A DNA stretch of 25,740 bases from Bremia lactucae (GCF_004359215.1 NC_090620.1:1902398-1928137); one strand, 5' to 3'. Numbered from the stretch's first letter, positions 11,286 through 20,733 are shown. Numbers and translations are program-made. The notes: generated by a model not told the origin, from the sequence alone.

Positions 11286-11982
11286 CACCAGAAAGTGGCA
11301 TCGATGAAGAATTCCGTCTCAACCTCACCAAGCTTGTGAAGCATGAATGAGTCGATTAGCGGAACATGATATCGGTCGCTGGTCATAACAGCCCAATGAA
11401 TTAGACTAAACTTGGAGAGCAACCAAGGCCTTTTTTCAGGAGCGAACCGCAACGTATTGCTGCCCCACTCCTCTTGGATCATTTAGAGTGAACGTTAACT
11501 TGGCCCTGGGAGCGATCCCTAAAATCACTCCTTCCCTAGTGATGCAAACTAGCACTACCAGCAGCACTTTTCCCTTCGCGACCACTTAGTTCCTGGTGAC
11601 GCATACTAACGCCACCACAGTGGTCATCGCCCACGGAGTCATCTGATGATGAACTCCTCACAAAATAGATCCGATGAATCGAACGACCTCGTCATTACCT
11701 CTCTGCTTGTAACGTTCGATGCCAAAGATTTAACGGACTCACCCTTGGGTGATCCAGCGGCCTTTACAGTAGATACTGAGTTAAACGATGTAGGTGACTT
11801 GTCACCGTCACCAGAAATGTCATCAACAGATGACATATTTCAGTCACCTCACTCGGACTAGGAGGTGACGTTTTTCCCGCAGCAGACGCGCTAGCGTCTG
11901 CAGAAACATCGTGCATCACCAAGAGCTGCACTGATCCGTTTGCGGCCTCACGGCCCACTCGCACAGACTTATTCGTTGCCAT
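11282..11982 (-). pseudogene. opposite-strand ORF of the gypsy 3' region (B copy)
   Basis: Relative of the A1 ORF; function unknown. An ATG at 11982 opens MATNKSVRVGREAANGS, followed by a Ser/Asp-rich stretch read in a second frame (SVDDISGDGDKSPTSF near 11836). The C-terminal frame at 11482-11282 has APEKRPWLL, matching APEKKPWLL of A1, then TSDRYHVPLIDS and EVETEFFIDATF. Those match TNERYKIPLLNS and EYECEFSIDAFF at 21077-21418. It ends at TAG 11284-11282, before the Cys-pair block of A1. At least one frameshift separates the pieces. The position between pol and polypurine tract is the same as in A1 and A3. Confidence 0.65.
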
Positions 11983-12108
11983 CTTGATCAAAATCAATTA
12001 ATGAAAATTAAAACGGTATTTTGACACAAACCAATAATGCAAAATTACAGGAAAAGACATGACAGTATTTTCTATCACCCTATTCAGTCACTATAGTGAC
12101 AGTTGGTT

Positions 12109-12122
12109 AGGGGGAGAGGTGA
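12109..12122 (+). promoter_or_regulatory. polypurine tract of element B
   Basis: AGGGGGAGAGGTGA lies directly against the right LTR, where the plus-strand primer is expected. A perfect 14-bp palindrome, GTCACTATAGTGAC, precedes it at 12087-12100 and is partly kept in element C (about 20955-20968). Confidence 0.85.
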
Positions 12123-12627
12123 TGTAACGGAGTGTTCAGTTGCATAAGTATTAATTCCTGTAAGAGGAATAATAAATATTAGTTGCTATGAGATGAAATA
12201 AATAAAGAAGAACAAAACAATTATCTTTAGTAATTTTGACTCAAATAGTTGCCGAATTCAGTGATATTGATGCCAACAAGACATTAGCTCTATTGATTGG
12301 TTGATTTAAGTCTTAATCAACCCCGCCAATCGTTGTAAGACACGATCGTGCGGCGCGCAAGGAGGCGCCTAAATTTATTAGAGTTTAATATAATAAGTTC
12401 AGTAGTAGATAAAAGATCGCTACGTAGGAAACTAAATATGTTAGTACAGTTTTACTTTTCTCTAATTCTAATCCTTTGAATTACCTTTGGTGGCTAAAGC
12501 CCCTCAGCTACTGGATAACTTCCTCTTTACCCTTGTGTACGTGAAGTTTCGAGGCATCAAACCTACACTGTAATCAGTGTAAGCTTTACTAGTACTGATC
12601 AGTACTAGTGAAGGGTGCCCCGTTACA
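12123..12627 (+). repeat. right LTR of element B
   Basis: A 505-bp LTR from TGTAACGG to CCCCGTTACA; the ends form the short inverted repeat also seen in family A. Near the 3' end it carries a perfect 22-bp palindrome (12588-12609, arm ACTAGTACTGA). AT-rich blocks in its first half could hold promoter signals, but I cannot place a start site. Confidence 0.9.
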
Positions 12628-13332
12628 AAGAGCAGCTGCAAATCAGGGTGGTTGTCGGTATGCCACAGGGCTTAAGTAGAGCATGGCCGCAATAGGCGAG
12701 CCCGCCTACATAATCAGTATGTAGGCGGGCACGTCTTAATGCGGCTACGCTCTTCTTAAGCACACCCTAGCACAGCGAGGAAGCGGTTTGACCGTCTTCT
12801 CTCATGTGCAGTGAGGTTGTTGGTGGGCGCCTAAGCGATCTCACCCAACGAACTATAAGAAAGTGTTGGTGATACATTTCCTCTTTGAAACGCTTCTTTG
12901 GAGACCTTCCCTAGCTCCGTTTAAATACTTTATGAGCCCACTGGCGGGTGATGAAGTATTTAGGGGCGCAACAAACGATTACGCAGGGAAAATGCGTATA
13001 AGAAAGAAGCGCAGGTGGCTACTCGCGAAAGGGCACGACTGAGAAAGAGTACTTGGGCGCTCGCGAAAGGGGTGTGCCAAGTGGAATCCTTACCAGGCAG
13101 CGACATTGCCGCAGGGCTGGCTAAGATTTCTTCTCTTTTAGACTCGATGGATAAATAGCGTCAGGGGCCAGGGCAATACCATTCTGAGGGCCAAGTAATA
13201 CCACCTCTTAATTTGTATGCAGGCTAACTTGGATCGATGAGGCAGGCCACACGATGAAACGTGAAAGTGGACCTTGGAGTTGGGTTACAGACATCAAGTG
13301 TTTTCGCTAAGCGAAGTGGAGTACATGGTTTA
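12628..13332. other. unassigned stretch between elements B and A4
   Basis: About 700 bp without a clear gene. The frame near 12655 reads GMPQGLSRA, which resembles the RT motif MPQGLSNAP but is too short to trust. Another short frame near 13095-13158 reads SDIAAGLAKISSLLDSMDK before a stop. It has the same dense inverted repeats as the flanking elements, for example an 8-bp pair AAATACTT/AAGTATTT around 12925-12961. It is therefore more likely decayed retroelement than host DNA. Confidence 0.4.
12671..12760. repeat. 90-nt imperfect hairpin
   Basis: The left part, beginning CTTAAGTAGAGC, pairs with the right part ending GCTCTTCTTAAG. The inner 13 bp (12700-12712 with 12718-12730, GCCCGCCTACATA) are perfect around a 5-nt loop. 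The outer parts pair with mismatches. It is the largest fold-back in the region outside the named elements. Confidence 0.85.
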
Positions 13333-13796
13333 TGTAACGGGGTGTGTCGTTACATGAAATTAACACTTAAAGGTTGTTAATTAATATATTATCTAAAAGG
13401 TAGATAATATTTGGAGAATATTACTTTATATAGTAATATTCTAAAAGCTTATCCATTAATAGATATAGACCATTACATCTACTTCTCCGCGGTCCGGCCA
13501 GCGCTAGACGCGCACAAAGAGAAAGACAGATAAGACTTTTAGTACATGTTTTGTATTAGTTTATAATTAAGTAAGTATTAAGAAGATAGACAAGAAGAAC
13601 TTATATATATTAATACAGTTTTTAATCAACCCTCTTTAAAGCAAGTGTTTTAAATAAAGTCTACCACTGCACGTACTAGTATACGTGAAGTGACGTGAGG
13701 CACCACTCGCACTGAGGCAGTGCGAAGTGGACTTGTACTGAAGCAATGCGAATTGGGCTTGTACTGAAGCAGTACAAGTCAGTATTGCCCCGTACA
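13333..13796 (+). repeat. left LTR of A4
   Basis: It runs from TGTAACGGGG to CCCCGTACA, one T shorter than the usual CCCCGTTACA end. The first 100 bases match the right LTR closely, but the middle (about 13485-13530, CCGCGGTCCGGCCAGCGC) is quite different. Near the 3' end several hairpin units with the apex ACTGAxxCAGT lie in a row. Confidence 0.9.
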
Positions 13797-13798
13797 CC

Positions 13799-13816
13799 TG
13801 GTAGCACTTTGTAGTC
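13799..13816 (+). promoter_or_regulatory. primer-binding site of A4
   Basis: TGGTAGCACTTTGTAGTC starts two bases after the left LTR. TGG complements the CCA end of a tRNA, and TGGTAGC resembles the primer site used by Ty3-type elements (initiator tRNA-Met). The host tRNA is not in the window, so the assignment is tentative. Confidence 0.6.
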
Positions 13817-13846
13817 CGTCCAAGGATCCCAGTTCAATCATTTAAC

Positions 13847-14850
13847 ATGGACATGTCAGATGATAATGGAAATATGCATCACGTTTCGCGTGATAGCTAC
13901 TCCTTTCTAAGTGACATAGAAAGGAGTGCGGTCAAACGAATGAGTTCGACCGTAGGAAATGATGCAATCTTGGCAATGCTGTCAAATTTGGACAGAGATG
14001 CCCCTATTCAGTCATCGCCAAGTTCATACAACATAAACTTGACGAGATGAAGGAAAAGGTAGCTTTGCTGAATTCGCAAGGCCCTCAACAGGCAGAACTG
14101 TTGAGGGTACAACAGGTATAGACCCCTATACCTAAGATGACGCACACGCGTCGTCCCGAAACCTTAAAGATTGACATCTCTAAGTATAGGGGAGTCGAAG
14201 AAGGCTCCCTCTAAAGATGGTTTGTCGAGTTGGACGATGCCATAAGTGCTCGTCACATCGTCGACGAGCAACTGCAAATCGCATTTGCTCAATCAAACTT
14301 GGCAGGTCGTGCCAAAACTTGGGCATTGGGCCACAAGTTGCGCGACCCATATGTCTTTAGGTCGCTAGCTTTTAAAGCCCGGCTCAAACAGATGTTTGAA
14401 CTTCCTAAGGCTGAGTTCAGAGCTCGATCAGAGCTTCTGAAACTCAAGCAAGGCAAGCGTGATGTTCACGCATATGCCCAGCACATACGACTCTTAGCGA
14501 TTTGTATCGCAAACATTCATGAACACACGTGTATTACGGTGTTCATGCAAGGTCTTGCGGATGGTCCCGTAAAGACCCACCTGTTCCGCTTGGTACTAGA
14601 TACGCTTGAAGAAGCATTACCAGTTGCGGAATAGGAGGACTTAAGCTTGTGACAGGCTCAAGCTGGTTTGTCATCATATCGTCCTTCAAGACGAAACAAG
14701 CTTGGAGGTCCAGAACCTATGGACCTCTCTTTTGTCAAAAGCGATTAACCTCGCTTATCGAACAATTAGCGATTGCAGAAATGCAATTGCTGTCAAAGTT
14801 AGGACATTACGCTCATGAGTGTAGTGCTCCACGCCCAGTACCGAGAGGTA
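13847..14850 (+). pseudogene. gag: gypsy gag (A4)
   Basis: The first frame starts with ATG 13847 (MDMSDDNGNMHHVSRDS) for 67 codons; text then shifts near 14000 to a frame carrying KFIQHKLDEMKEKVALL. That frame has stops at about 14119 and 14212. The capsid core is open at 14218-14631: RWFVELDDAI, SNLAGRAKTWALG, FRARSELLKLKQGKRDVHAY, a domain shared with B. The nucleocapsid knuckle at about 14778-14822 (KCNCCQ, then LGHYAHEC) is split by a frameshift. Not functional as it stands. Confidence 0.88.
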
Positions 14851-15866
14851 CTGAACGTAATTATGGACCGAATGCCAAAAAGAGCAACGGTCGCGGGTCC
14901 GACGTTGTTGAGAAATCGCAAAAGCGAAGCGGACCGCAAAAAAAACGGTCGGGGTCAGTAGGGGCGCAACGTCCTACTGATATAGCAACCTCAAGAGAAT
15001 TTGCAAATCTTTTGACAAAAGTTGCTCCAGACACACAGTCATTTTGGGTCTCTGCGCCTGGCGATGAGGTATCCCTCATCACCTTAAAGTTAAAAGTGAC
15101 ACAAACTCTGCCACTTGGAGCCCTATTGGACTGCGAGCGTGTCATCAGACGTATAAACGTTAACGGGTGCAATGGAAAGACGAATAACTTTATTCGTCGC
15201 CAGACGCTTGAGGTCGTAGGCGCGCGACATCCCCCCAACGAGGATGACGGTGCGTCTAGCGACAAGCGTATCGATAACAGTAATGAAACGCGTAGTGAGA
15301 TTTCACCACACGTTAAAAGATTAACAGTACGATGATGATTTTATCGTACTGGATTTGAATGACAAATTTGATGTCATTCTTTGTTTACCTTGGCTCAGAA
15401 AATACGAGCCAAGGATCAGCTGGCAGCATCGATCCGTAAGATGCCTGTCACTTGTTCAACAGATGACCATCTGATGAACGTCTTGGAGCGTCCTCAAGCG
15501 TGTGGATGTACTACGACTGAGTGCGATGGCCTCACTTGTGGTACGGTCGTTAGTACGACTGCACAAGATCACAGTGTGATTATTAATCACCCTGTGGAGT
15601 CATTTGCCGGTGGCTGTGCGAATGCACAGGCAGCGCCGAAGGTCAACCACTCGAATTTGTCGAGTGGATCGAGACATGAATGTACACCTAGCAGGCGACA
15701 TTCAAGGAAGATATCGATTGCCCAAAAAGGACATCATGACGATCCTAGGTCGAGTAGAGAGTCGACCATAGAGGACCCGACTGTGATAGCGCAACCACAG
15801 TCAAAAGTCGTTGAGGGAATAAGTCCCCACGTACTTGAGGAGAAATCTCCTCACAATAGTTAATAC
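14851..15866 (+). pseudogene. gypsy protease and linker (A4)
   Basis: Following the zinc knuckle, the frame 14649-15335 reads SGSVGAQRPTDIATSREFA and then the protease-like VSLITLKLKV and GALLDCER. In the relatives I know, the last motif is LLDCGAS, so the Gly of the D(S/T/C)G active site is lost here. Text resumes in another frame at about 15332 (DDDFIVLDLNDKFDVIL, PWLRKYEPRISWQHRS). It then runs as an open linker to 15863 with MNVLERPQACGCTTTECDG. The linker is Ser/His-rich without a recognisable domain. Confidence 0.75.
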
Positions 15867-16239
15867 TGAAGTGACTAGACTTCAGCATCACGAGGGATAA
15901 ATCTCTCGGCAGGCTGTGAAAAAGGGGTCCCATGAAAAATCGAGACATTTGATGTCTTGGTTACTTACGGATCAAGAGCAGGCGCTTATACTCTTGATCT
16001 GTATACGCCTCCGAAGTCAATTTCGGAGACACCTGATCAGTTCTTGAGAGATCTGCGTACTCGTCGCAGAGGACGAAGACGTTATCGATATTCGGTCAGC
16101 GGTTGTATAAAGCGTTTGTCTTAAGTGACCAGTTGTATATTTTGGGAAAACGTAAAACTGGTCACTTAATACAAACCCTTAATACAAGAATTCGATTGAG
16201 TTTTGGGATGTATTCCCTGAAACATTTTCATGCTAGTTG

Positions 16240-17060
16240 CCTAAGGATAGAGGCACTCGACATGACATCGAGCTCAAACCAAGCTCAAAGTACTGTGTCA
16301 TGAAGCAGTAGCCACTGCCTCGTGAACATGTACTTGTGATCGATAAATTCTTAACCGATCGAATTAAAGCGGGCCATGTAAGGGATTCAACCTCCCCACA
16401 TAGCTCTCCGACCTTTTGTGTGCAAAAGGCCACAGGAGGGTGGCGGATAGTGCACTCACTCAACAAACTGAATAGGTATCGGCGTTGAGCCGGTACCGTT
16501 GCAGCATTATACTAAGAGTACGATCTTTTCGTCTATGGATCTGATGGATGGGTTCTATCAAATCCATATGCGTGAACGGGACATTCCGTACACAGCAGTG
16601 AGCACTCCCAATGGGATGCTCAGGGAATGACTAGTAATGCCGCAGGGGCTTAGTAACGCCCCTGCAACATATAACGGATGCGTAACGATTCTTTTGTGAC
16701 TGGTGCGAGAATTTGTACCGGATTGTTATGACGATGTATTCGTCCATAGCCGGTCCATGGATGGAAAGACGGACGTAGAAGTTCATAAAACTCACGTTAG
16801 TCAGGTTCTTAAACTTTTGCAAAAGCATAAGTTGTAAGCAAATTTCAAGAAGTGAAATTCGCTGCAATCGAAATACCACTTCTTGGGTGCATTGTAGGCA
16901 AACACGGCTTGCGCCCTGATCCCGAAATGATAAAGGTGATCACCGACTGGCCAGTTCCAGTCGATGTCATGGAACTTAGAAAGTTCCTTGGTTTAGCGGC
17001 GTACTTGCACAAGTACTCACGCAATTATGCCGAGATGACAATTCATCTCTCTCGTCTCGA
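16240..17060 (+). pseudogene. pol: gypsy reverse transcriptase (A4)
   Basis: RT text is spread over all three frames. Recognisable pieces are GHVRDSTSPHSSPTFCV-like sequence near 16370, MDLMDGFYQIHMRERDIPYTAV near 16535-16600, a stop inside the usual WEWLVMPQG, and CYDDVFVHSRSMDGKTDVEVH near 16710-16790. The catalytic DD pair is kept but the preceding YF is changed. IPLLGCIVGKHGLRPDPE and VELRKFLGLAAYLHKYSRNYAEMT lead into the connection. The 380 bases before it (15867-16240) hold only decayed linker. Confidence 0.85.
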
Positions 17061-17731
17061 AAAAAATACAAGAAATGGATATGGAACGCTGGTTGTCAGC
17101 GCTCCTTTCAAGGTATCAAGCAAAGCTTGATGCATTCGCCCATATGGCGATTCCAGATCAAGACAGACCATTCCATGTGGTCTGTGACGCCAGCAATTTC
17201 GCAATCGGCTGCGCGATAATGCAATACGACACAGACGGCGCGGAGCGCGTCGTCAGTTACCAATCGCGTCAGCTACAACCAGCTGAACGCAATTACCCAG
17301 TGCATGACAAGGAGTTCTTTGCCATGAAATATGCATTATCTAAATTTAGGGTCTATCTCCTCGGAGATAGATCGTTCATCGTATATACGGACCTTGCGTC
17401 ATTACGCACGGCCGTAAACAGTCCACACCTCTCGCAAAGAATGGCGAGGTGGCTGTCCTTCTTCGCGAAGTATAACTTCTACGTCGAATATAAACCAGGA
17501 CGGCTTAATGTCGTCGCTGATGCGTTATCACGCCGACCCGATTTCGAGTCAGCTGTGCACCCCAACAGTGAAAGTGATCTTACTGTTGCAACACTCACTA
17601 CTAGTGCTCCGTCATCAACCTTAGTTGATGACATAAAGAAAACCTATAAAGAAGATAAGGACCTTCTATGTTTGATGGATCATTTAATGAATCCATCCGA
17701 TAAATCTTTTAAAGATTTACCGGCTTTGTAT
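17061..17731 (+). pseudogene. pol: gypsy RNase H and linker (A4)
   Basis: Open in one frame from 17075 to 17749. It has CDASNFAIGCAIMQYDTDGAE, HDKEFFAMKYA, FIVYTDLASLRTAV and GRLNVVADALSRRPDFE. The acidic residues of the first, second, third and last motifs are present, so this is the best kept domain of A4. Two substitutions against A1 are DASDF to DASNF and YTDH to YTDL. The frame ends at a TGA after RSSSD. Confidence 0.9.
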
Positions 17732-17825
17732 CGATCGTCATCCGATTGATACACGACACGCAATAATTTATTGCATTACGATCGTCATCCGATTGATACA
17801 CGACACGCAATAATTTATTGCATTT
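17732..17825 (+). repeat. 47-bp tandem duplication in A4 pol
   Basis: Two head-to-tail copies (17732-17778 and 17779-17825), each starting CGATCGTCATCCGATTG. Each also contains the near-perfect palindrome GCAATAATTTATTGC. A1 has a single copy of this segment, so the duplication is specific to A4; it also repeats a TGA stop. Confidence 0.93.
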
Positions 17826-19083
17826 CACAGCCGTTACCGGCGACACTCCACGGGCCTTCGTCCCAACTCACAATGATTTGCACTTGCGCATCGTGTATGA
17901 GTTGGTCACGATGCAACAACAAGTGAACATTGTGGACGTGACAAGACTTATCTCACAATAAGTCGCGACTTTTACTGGCCCCGCCAGTATCAGTTCGTGC
18001 TTGCGAGGTTCAACGGGTGACGCCTGGTGACGCCAGACCTTCTACCCGTGCGCGTCTTTAACCTCTACCACTCCCGACAGAGTGTTGGCAGTCGGTATTT
18101 ATCGAATTCATTTTCGGATTTCCCGAAGACGATCACAAAAACAATGGAATCCTTGTTTTTGTAGACAGATTCAGCAAGATGGTACATCTTGCTGCAGTAC
18201 CGGAGTCGATTACGGCTCCGGGTTGTGCCCGTGTCTTATCGACATGGTTTTCAAACTCCACGGTTTACCCCGTGAATTGGTATCGGATTGAGATCATCGA
18301 TTCACAATGGAGTTCTGTCAATCCGTGTTCCGAGAGATCGGAACACGGCTGACTATGTCAATACCCGATCGCCCAGAAACGGATGGTCAATCAGAACGGT
18401 AAATCGCGTGTTTGAAGAGATACTTCGAGATTACGTCCAATCGTATCCGAATTAATGCGAGTTTTAGTTGATGGTCGAATTCGCCATCAATAATTAGGTG
18501 CATGCGTCAACAACGCAAACACTCATCTTCGTGAATGACTTACGCCATCCTCTCATTTCCATCCAATTAGAGGGATCCTCTTGTTTAAGGGGGGGGGGCT
18601 CGCACGAGCAAAACCATTTCTGGCGCATGCTCATCATGCGTCGAAGTTAACAACGACGCGAATGAGGTCGATGTCGATTGCTTCGACATCGAAGATGAGA
18701 TAAATCTCATGGCAGTGCGCACAAAGCGCACTGAAAAAGTCAAAACAAATTAGTCAGCAGAGAGATTCCTGCTGGCTCGAGAATCAGTAATCCGTTTCAT
18801 ACAGGATTTCATTGCTAACGCAGTGGACCGTCAGAAACGGAACGCAGACAAACATGGAAGAGCAAACGCTCTTTCATTTAAAATTAATGATCTAGTGCTA
18901 CTCTCTACGGTAAATTTACCTAAGCGTTTGGTCACTAATGTGAGTGGCAGTAAACTACTACCCAAGTTCATTGGGCCTTTCTGTGTACTGCATCGCAGAG
19001 GCATTGCGTACACAATAGAATTGCCACGTAGGATGCGAATACATCCTACGTTTTACGTTTGTGGGCTCCGCCCGTACCATTAG
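17826..19083 (+). pseudogene. pol: gypsy integrase (A4)
   Basis: The HHCC finger is damaged: SGHRG reads SEHCG and the CxxC region is partly deleted (17990-18020). Core pieces in several frames include MVFKLHGLPRELVSD (18240-18288) followed by TGA, where the second catalytic Asp lies. The Glu region PETDGQSER (about 18370) is followed by TAA. The C-terminal domain is well kept and open at 18823-19083: VDRQKRNADKHGRA, DLVLLSTVNLPKRLV, KLLPKFIGPFCVLHRRG, HPTFYVCGLRPYH. The GGGGGGG run at 18591-18598 matches the G-rich linker in A1. Confidence 0.88.
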
Positions 19084-19699
19084 TACGCGGTTACTTACGA
19101 GGACAGATCCGACCATCTCTTTTAAGAATTCATGCAAGATTCTCGTGGTCACGAACCACATTCTTATGCTGAATCTGGAGATTTTCATATCGGGTCCGAA
19201 GGTCCTCGGAACCGTGATAATCTAGCGACGGTTCATCGCGAAGAGCGTGATAAGTCCGTTCGTACTCCGTCATTGAGAACGCACTCTTTGAACGGTTTTC
19301 AACCGTTCGATATGGTGAACCTGCACCGTCTACTCCAATGGTTGACGCTTACCGTGCTCGTGTTCAAACCCTCCTCCCAATAAATAAGGCTAGCGGTCGT
19401 GTTTGTCGATCTTCGACTCTAGATCCGACGCACGGTTCGGATCTAACTTTTAATCCGCCACCACAACCACTGGTGAATTACCACGGTTGTCACTGTTTTT
19501 TAGTGGAACGTATTCTAAACCCCGTGATTTGAAGGGGCAGCGAACGAGTCGTCTGGTTCGCTGGAGTGGTTATCCACCTTCGCATGACACATGGGAGCAT
19601 TGTTCCCAGCTGGTTGTTGACGTTGAGGGCCTTGTCTGTCAGTATGACGAGACTCATCCGATGGATCAGATGAGACATTTTATTGGTTCACTCCCTTGA
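19084..19699 (+). pseudogene. pol: pol C-terminal tail with chromodomain (A4)
   Basis: After the integrase C-terminal domain comes a hydrophilic linker and then a chromodomain split by one frameshift near 19515. The text is FLVERILNP in one frame, then DLKGQRTSRLVRWSGYPPSHDTWEH in the next. Aromatic positions F, W and W correspond to the methyl-lysine cage of chromodomains. It ends LVCQYDETHPMDQ and a TGA at 19697-19699. Chromodomains at this place mark chromovirus-type gypsy elements, where they steer integration to modified histones. None of the other copies in the window shows this domain. Confidence 0.88.
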
Positions 19700-20242
19700 G
19701 TAGTACCCACTGAAGCAGGGGTACCACAAAAACTTTTCTTACGATGGGTTACGCATCGTCGTCACCTTGCACAGAGATACGTGCAGGTGACCGTATGAGA
19801 GATGGTACGGGCGATGAGGGATCATCCTCACCGTCGGATCCAAATAGACTCTTTACTCGTCTATTAGAATGAGCCCTCTCATTCGAAGGCTCATAATCAG
19901 CCGCCTGACGGGTATCAGGCGACTGTTCCATCCTCCCCGAGTCGGCCATTTCGTCCGACTCGCACTCATAATCGACCTCTAAAGAGGGGTCGTACTCACG
20001 TGGTGAATCACCACGTGCACTCGCAACACCAAGTGTTGTGCGAGTGGAAGACACTACGGTAGACGGAACGTCTACCGCAAGAGATAACAATGCGTCACCC
20101 GCGGCTGCACGAACCGCAGCCGAAGGTTCAGCACTATCTTCACCCCGCATGAATTGTTCCTTCATGCGATGGAATTCAAAATGATGGATCTGACCAATCA
20201 AAAACATTTTAAAATTAAGTGGTCATTTACCGACCACTCCAC
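19672..20242 (-). pseudogene. opposite-strand ORF, C-terminus missing (A4 copy)
   Basis: Same family as the A1 ORF. The start codon has become GTG (20242-20240), and a missing A in the following A/T run shifts the frame. From about 20207 the text is open and close to A1: LIGQIHHFEFHRMK, SPREYDPSLEVDYECESDE, SLFGSDGEDDPSS, SPARISVQGDDD. A one-base loss then ends it at 19749. Homology to A1 stops at about 19672, exactly where the chromodomain frame of pol ends. The conserved Trp/Cys block is therefore absent. Confidence 0.75.
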
Positions 20243-20270
20243 CTAATGACATTCGGAGTGATTGACGTTT

Positions 20271-20283
20271 AAGGGAGGGGTGA
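20271..20283 (+). promoter_or_regulatory. polypurine tract of A4
   Basis: AAGGGAGGGGTGA directly precedes the right LTR. The same tract is seen, reversed, beside the A3 LTR, and its first seven bases remain at the end of A1. Confidence 0.88.
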
Positions 20284-20733
20284 TGTAACGGGGTGTATCG
20301 TTACATGAAATTAACACTAAAAGGTTGTTAATTAATATTATCTAAAAGGTAGATAATATTTGGAGGAAATTACTTTATATAGTAATTTCCTGAATTCTTA
20401 TCCATAAATAGGTATAGACCATTATGTCTATTTATTCCGCAGACTAATCAGCTGTAGAAGTAATCAAAGAGAGTTACGAGATAAGATAGATAAGAATTCA
20501 TTTACATGTTTAGTATTAGTTTATAGTTAAGTCAACATTTACAAAGATAGATTAACAAGACACTTAACTATATTAATACAGTTTTCATTTTACACTCTTA
20601 AGCTAACTTGCCTTAAGAGAAGTCTTCCTCTATACGTACAGTGTACGTCACCTAACGAGAGGCACCACTCACATCTGAAGCAGTGTGAAGTGGACTTGTA
20701 CTGAAACAGTACAAGTCGCAGTGCCCCGTTACA
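20284..20733 (+). repeat. right LTR of A4
   Basis: A 450-bp LTR from TGTAACGGGG to CCCCGTTACA. It is much closer to the LTR of A3 (24512-24962, reverse) than to its own partner at 13333. For example, GACTAATCAGCTGTAGAAG is shared with A3 but not with the left LTR. An 11-bp hairpin (20364-20374 with 20381-20391) and a terminal one (arm ACTTGTACTG) are present. Confidence 0.92.

Larger units (their letters stand above)
5907..12627 (+). mobile_element. Ty3/gypsy element B with both LTRs, decayed
   Basis: A 6.7-kb element runs from TGTAACGG (5907) to CCCCGTTACA (12627). It holds in order LTR, gag, protease, RT, RNase H, integrase, an opposite-strand ORF, a polypurine tract and the second LTR. 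The bases flanking it are AGGAG (5902-5906) and AAGAG (12628-12632), a 4-of-5 match that may be a decayed target-site duplication. The 3' end of the left LTR, the primer-binding site and the N-terminal gag are deleted: LTR homology ends at 6331 and gag text begins within about 60 bases. All frames carry stops and frameshifts. It sits immediately upstream of the GAPDH promoter region. Confidence 0.9.
13333..20733 (+). mobile_element. Ty3/gypsy element A4, near full length
   Basis: A 7.4-kb chromodomain-bearing gypsy element: LTR, primer-binding site, gag, protease, RT, RNase H, integrase, chromodomain, a shortened opposite-strand ORF, polypurine tract, LTR. Domain order PR-RT-RH-IN identifies Ty3/gypsy. 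Every frame has stops or shifts. The flanking pentamers (GTTTA before, CCACC after) do not match, and the two LTRs belong to different sequence types, so the present element may be a recombinant. Its right end abuts a piece of another LTR directly. Confidence 0.93.

Noticed and set aside
12655..12685. Short GMPQGLSRA reading that resembles the gypsy RT motif
   Set aside because: Only nine residues match, with stops on both sides and no other RT block nearby.
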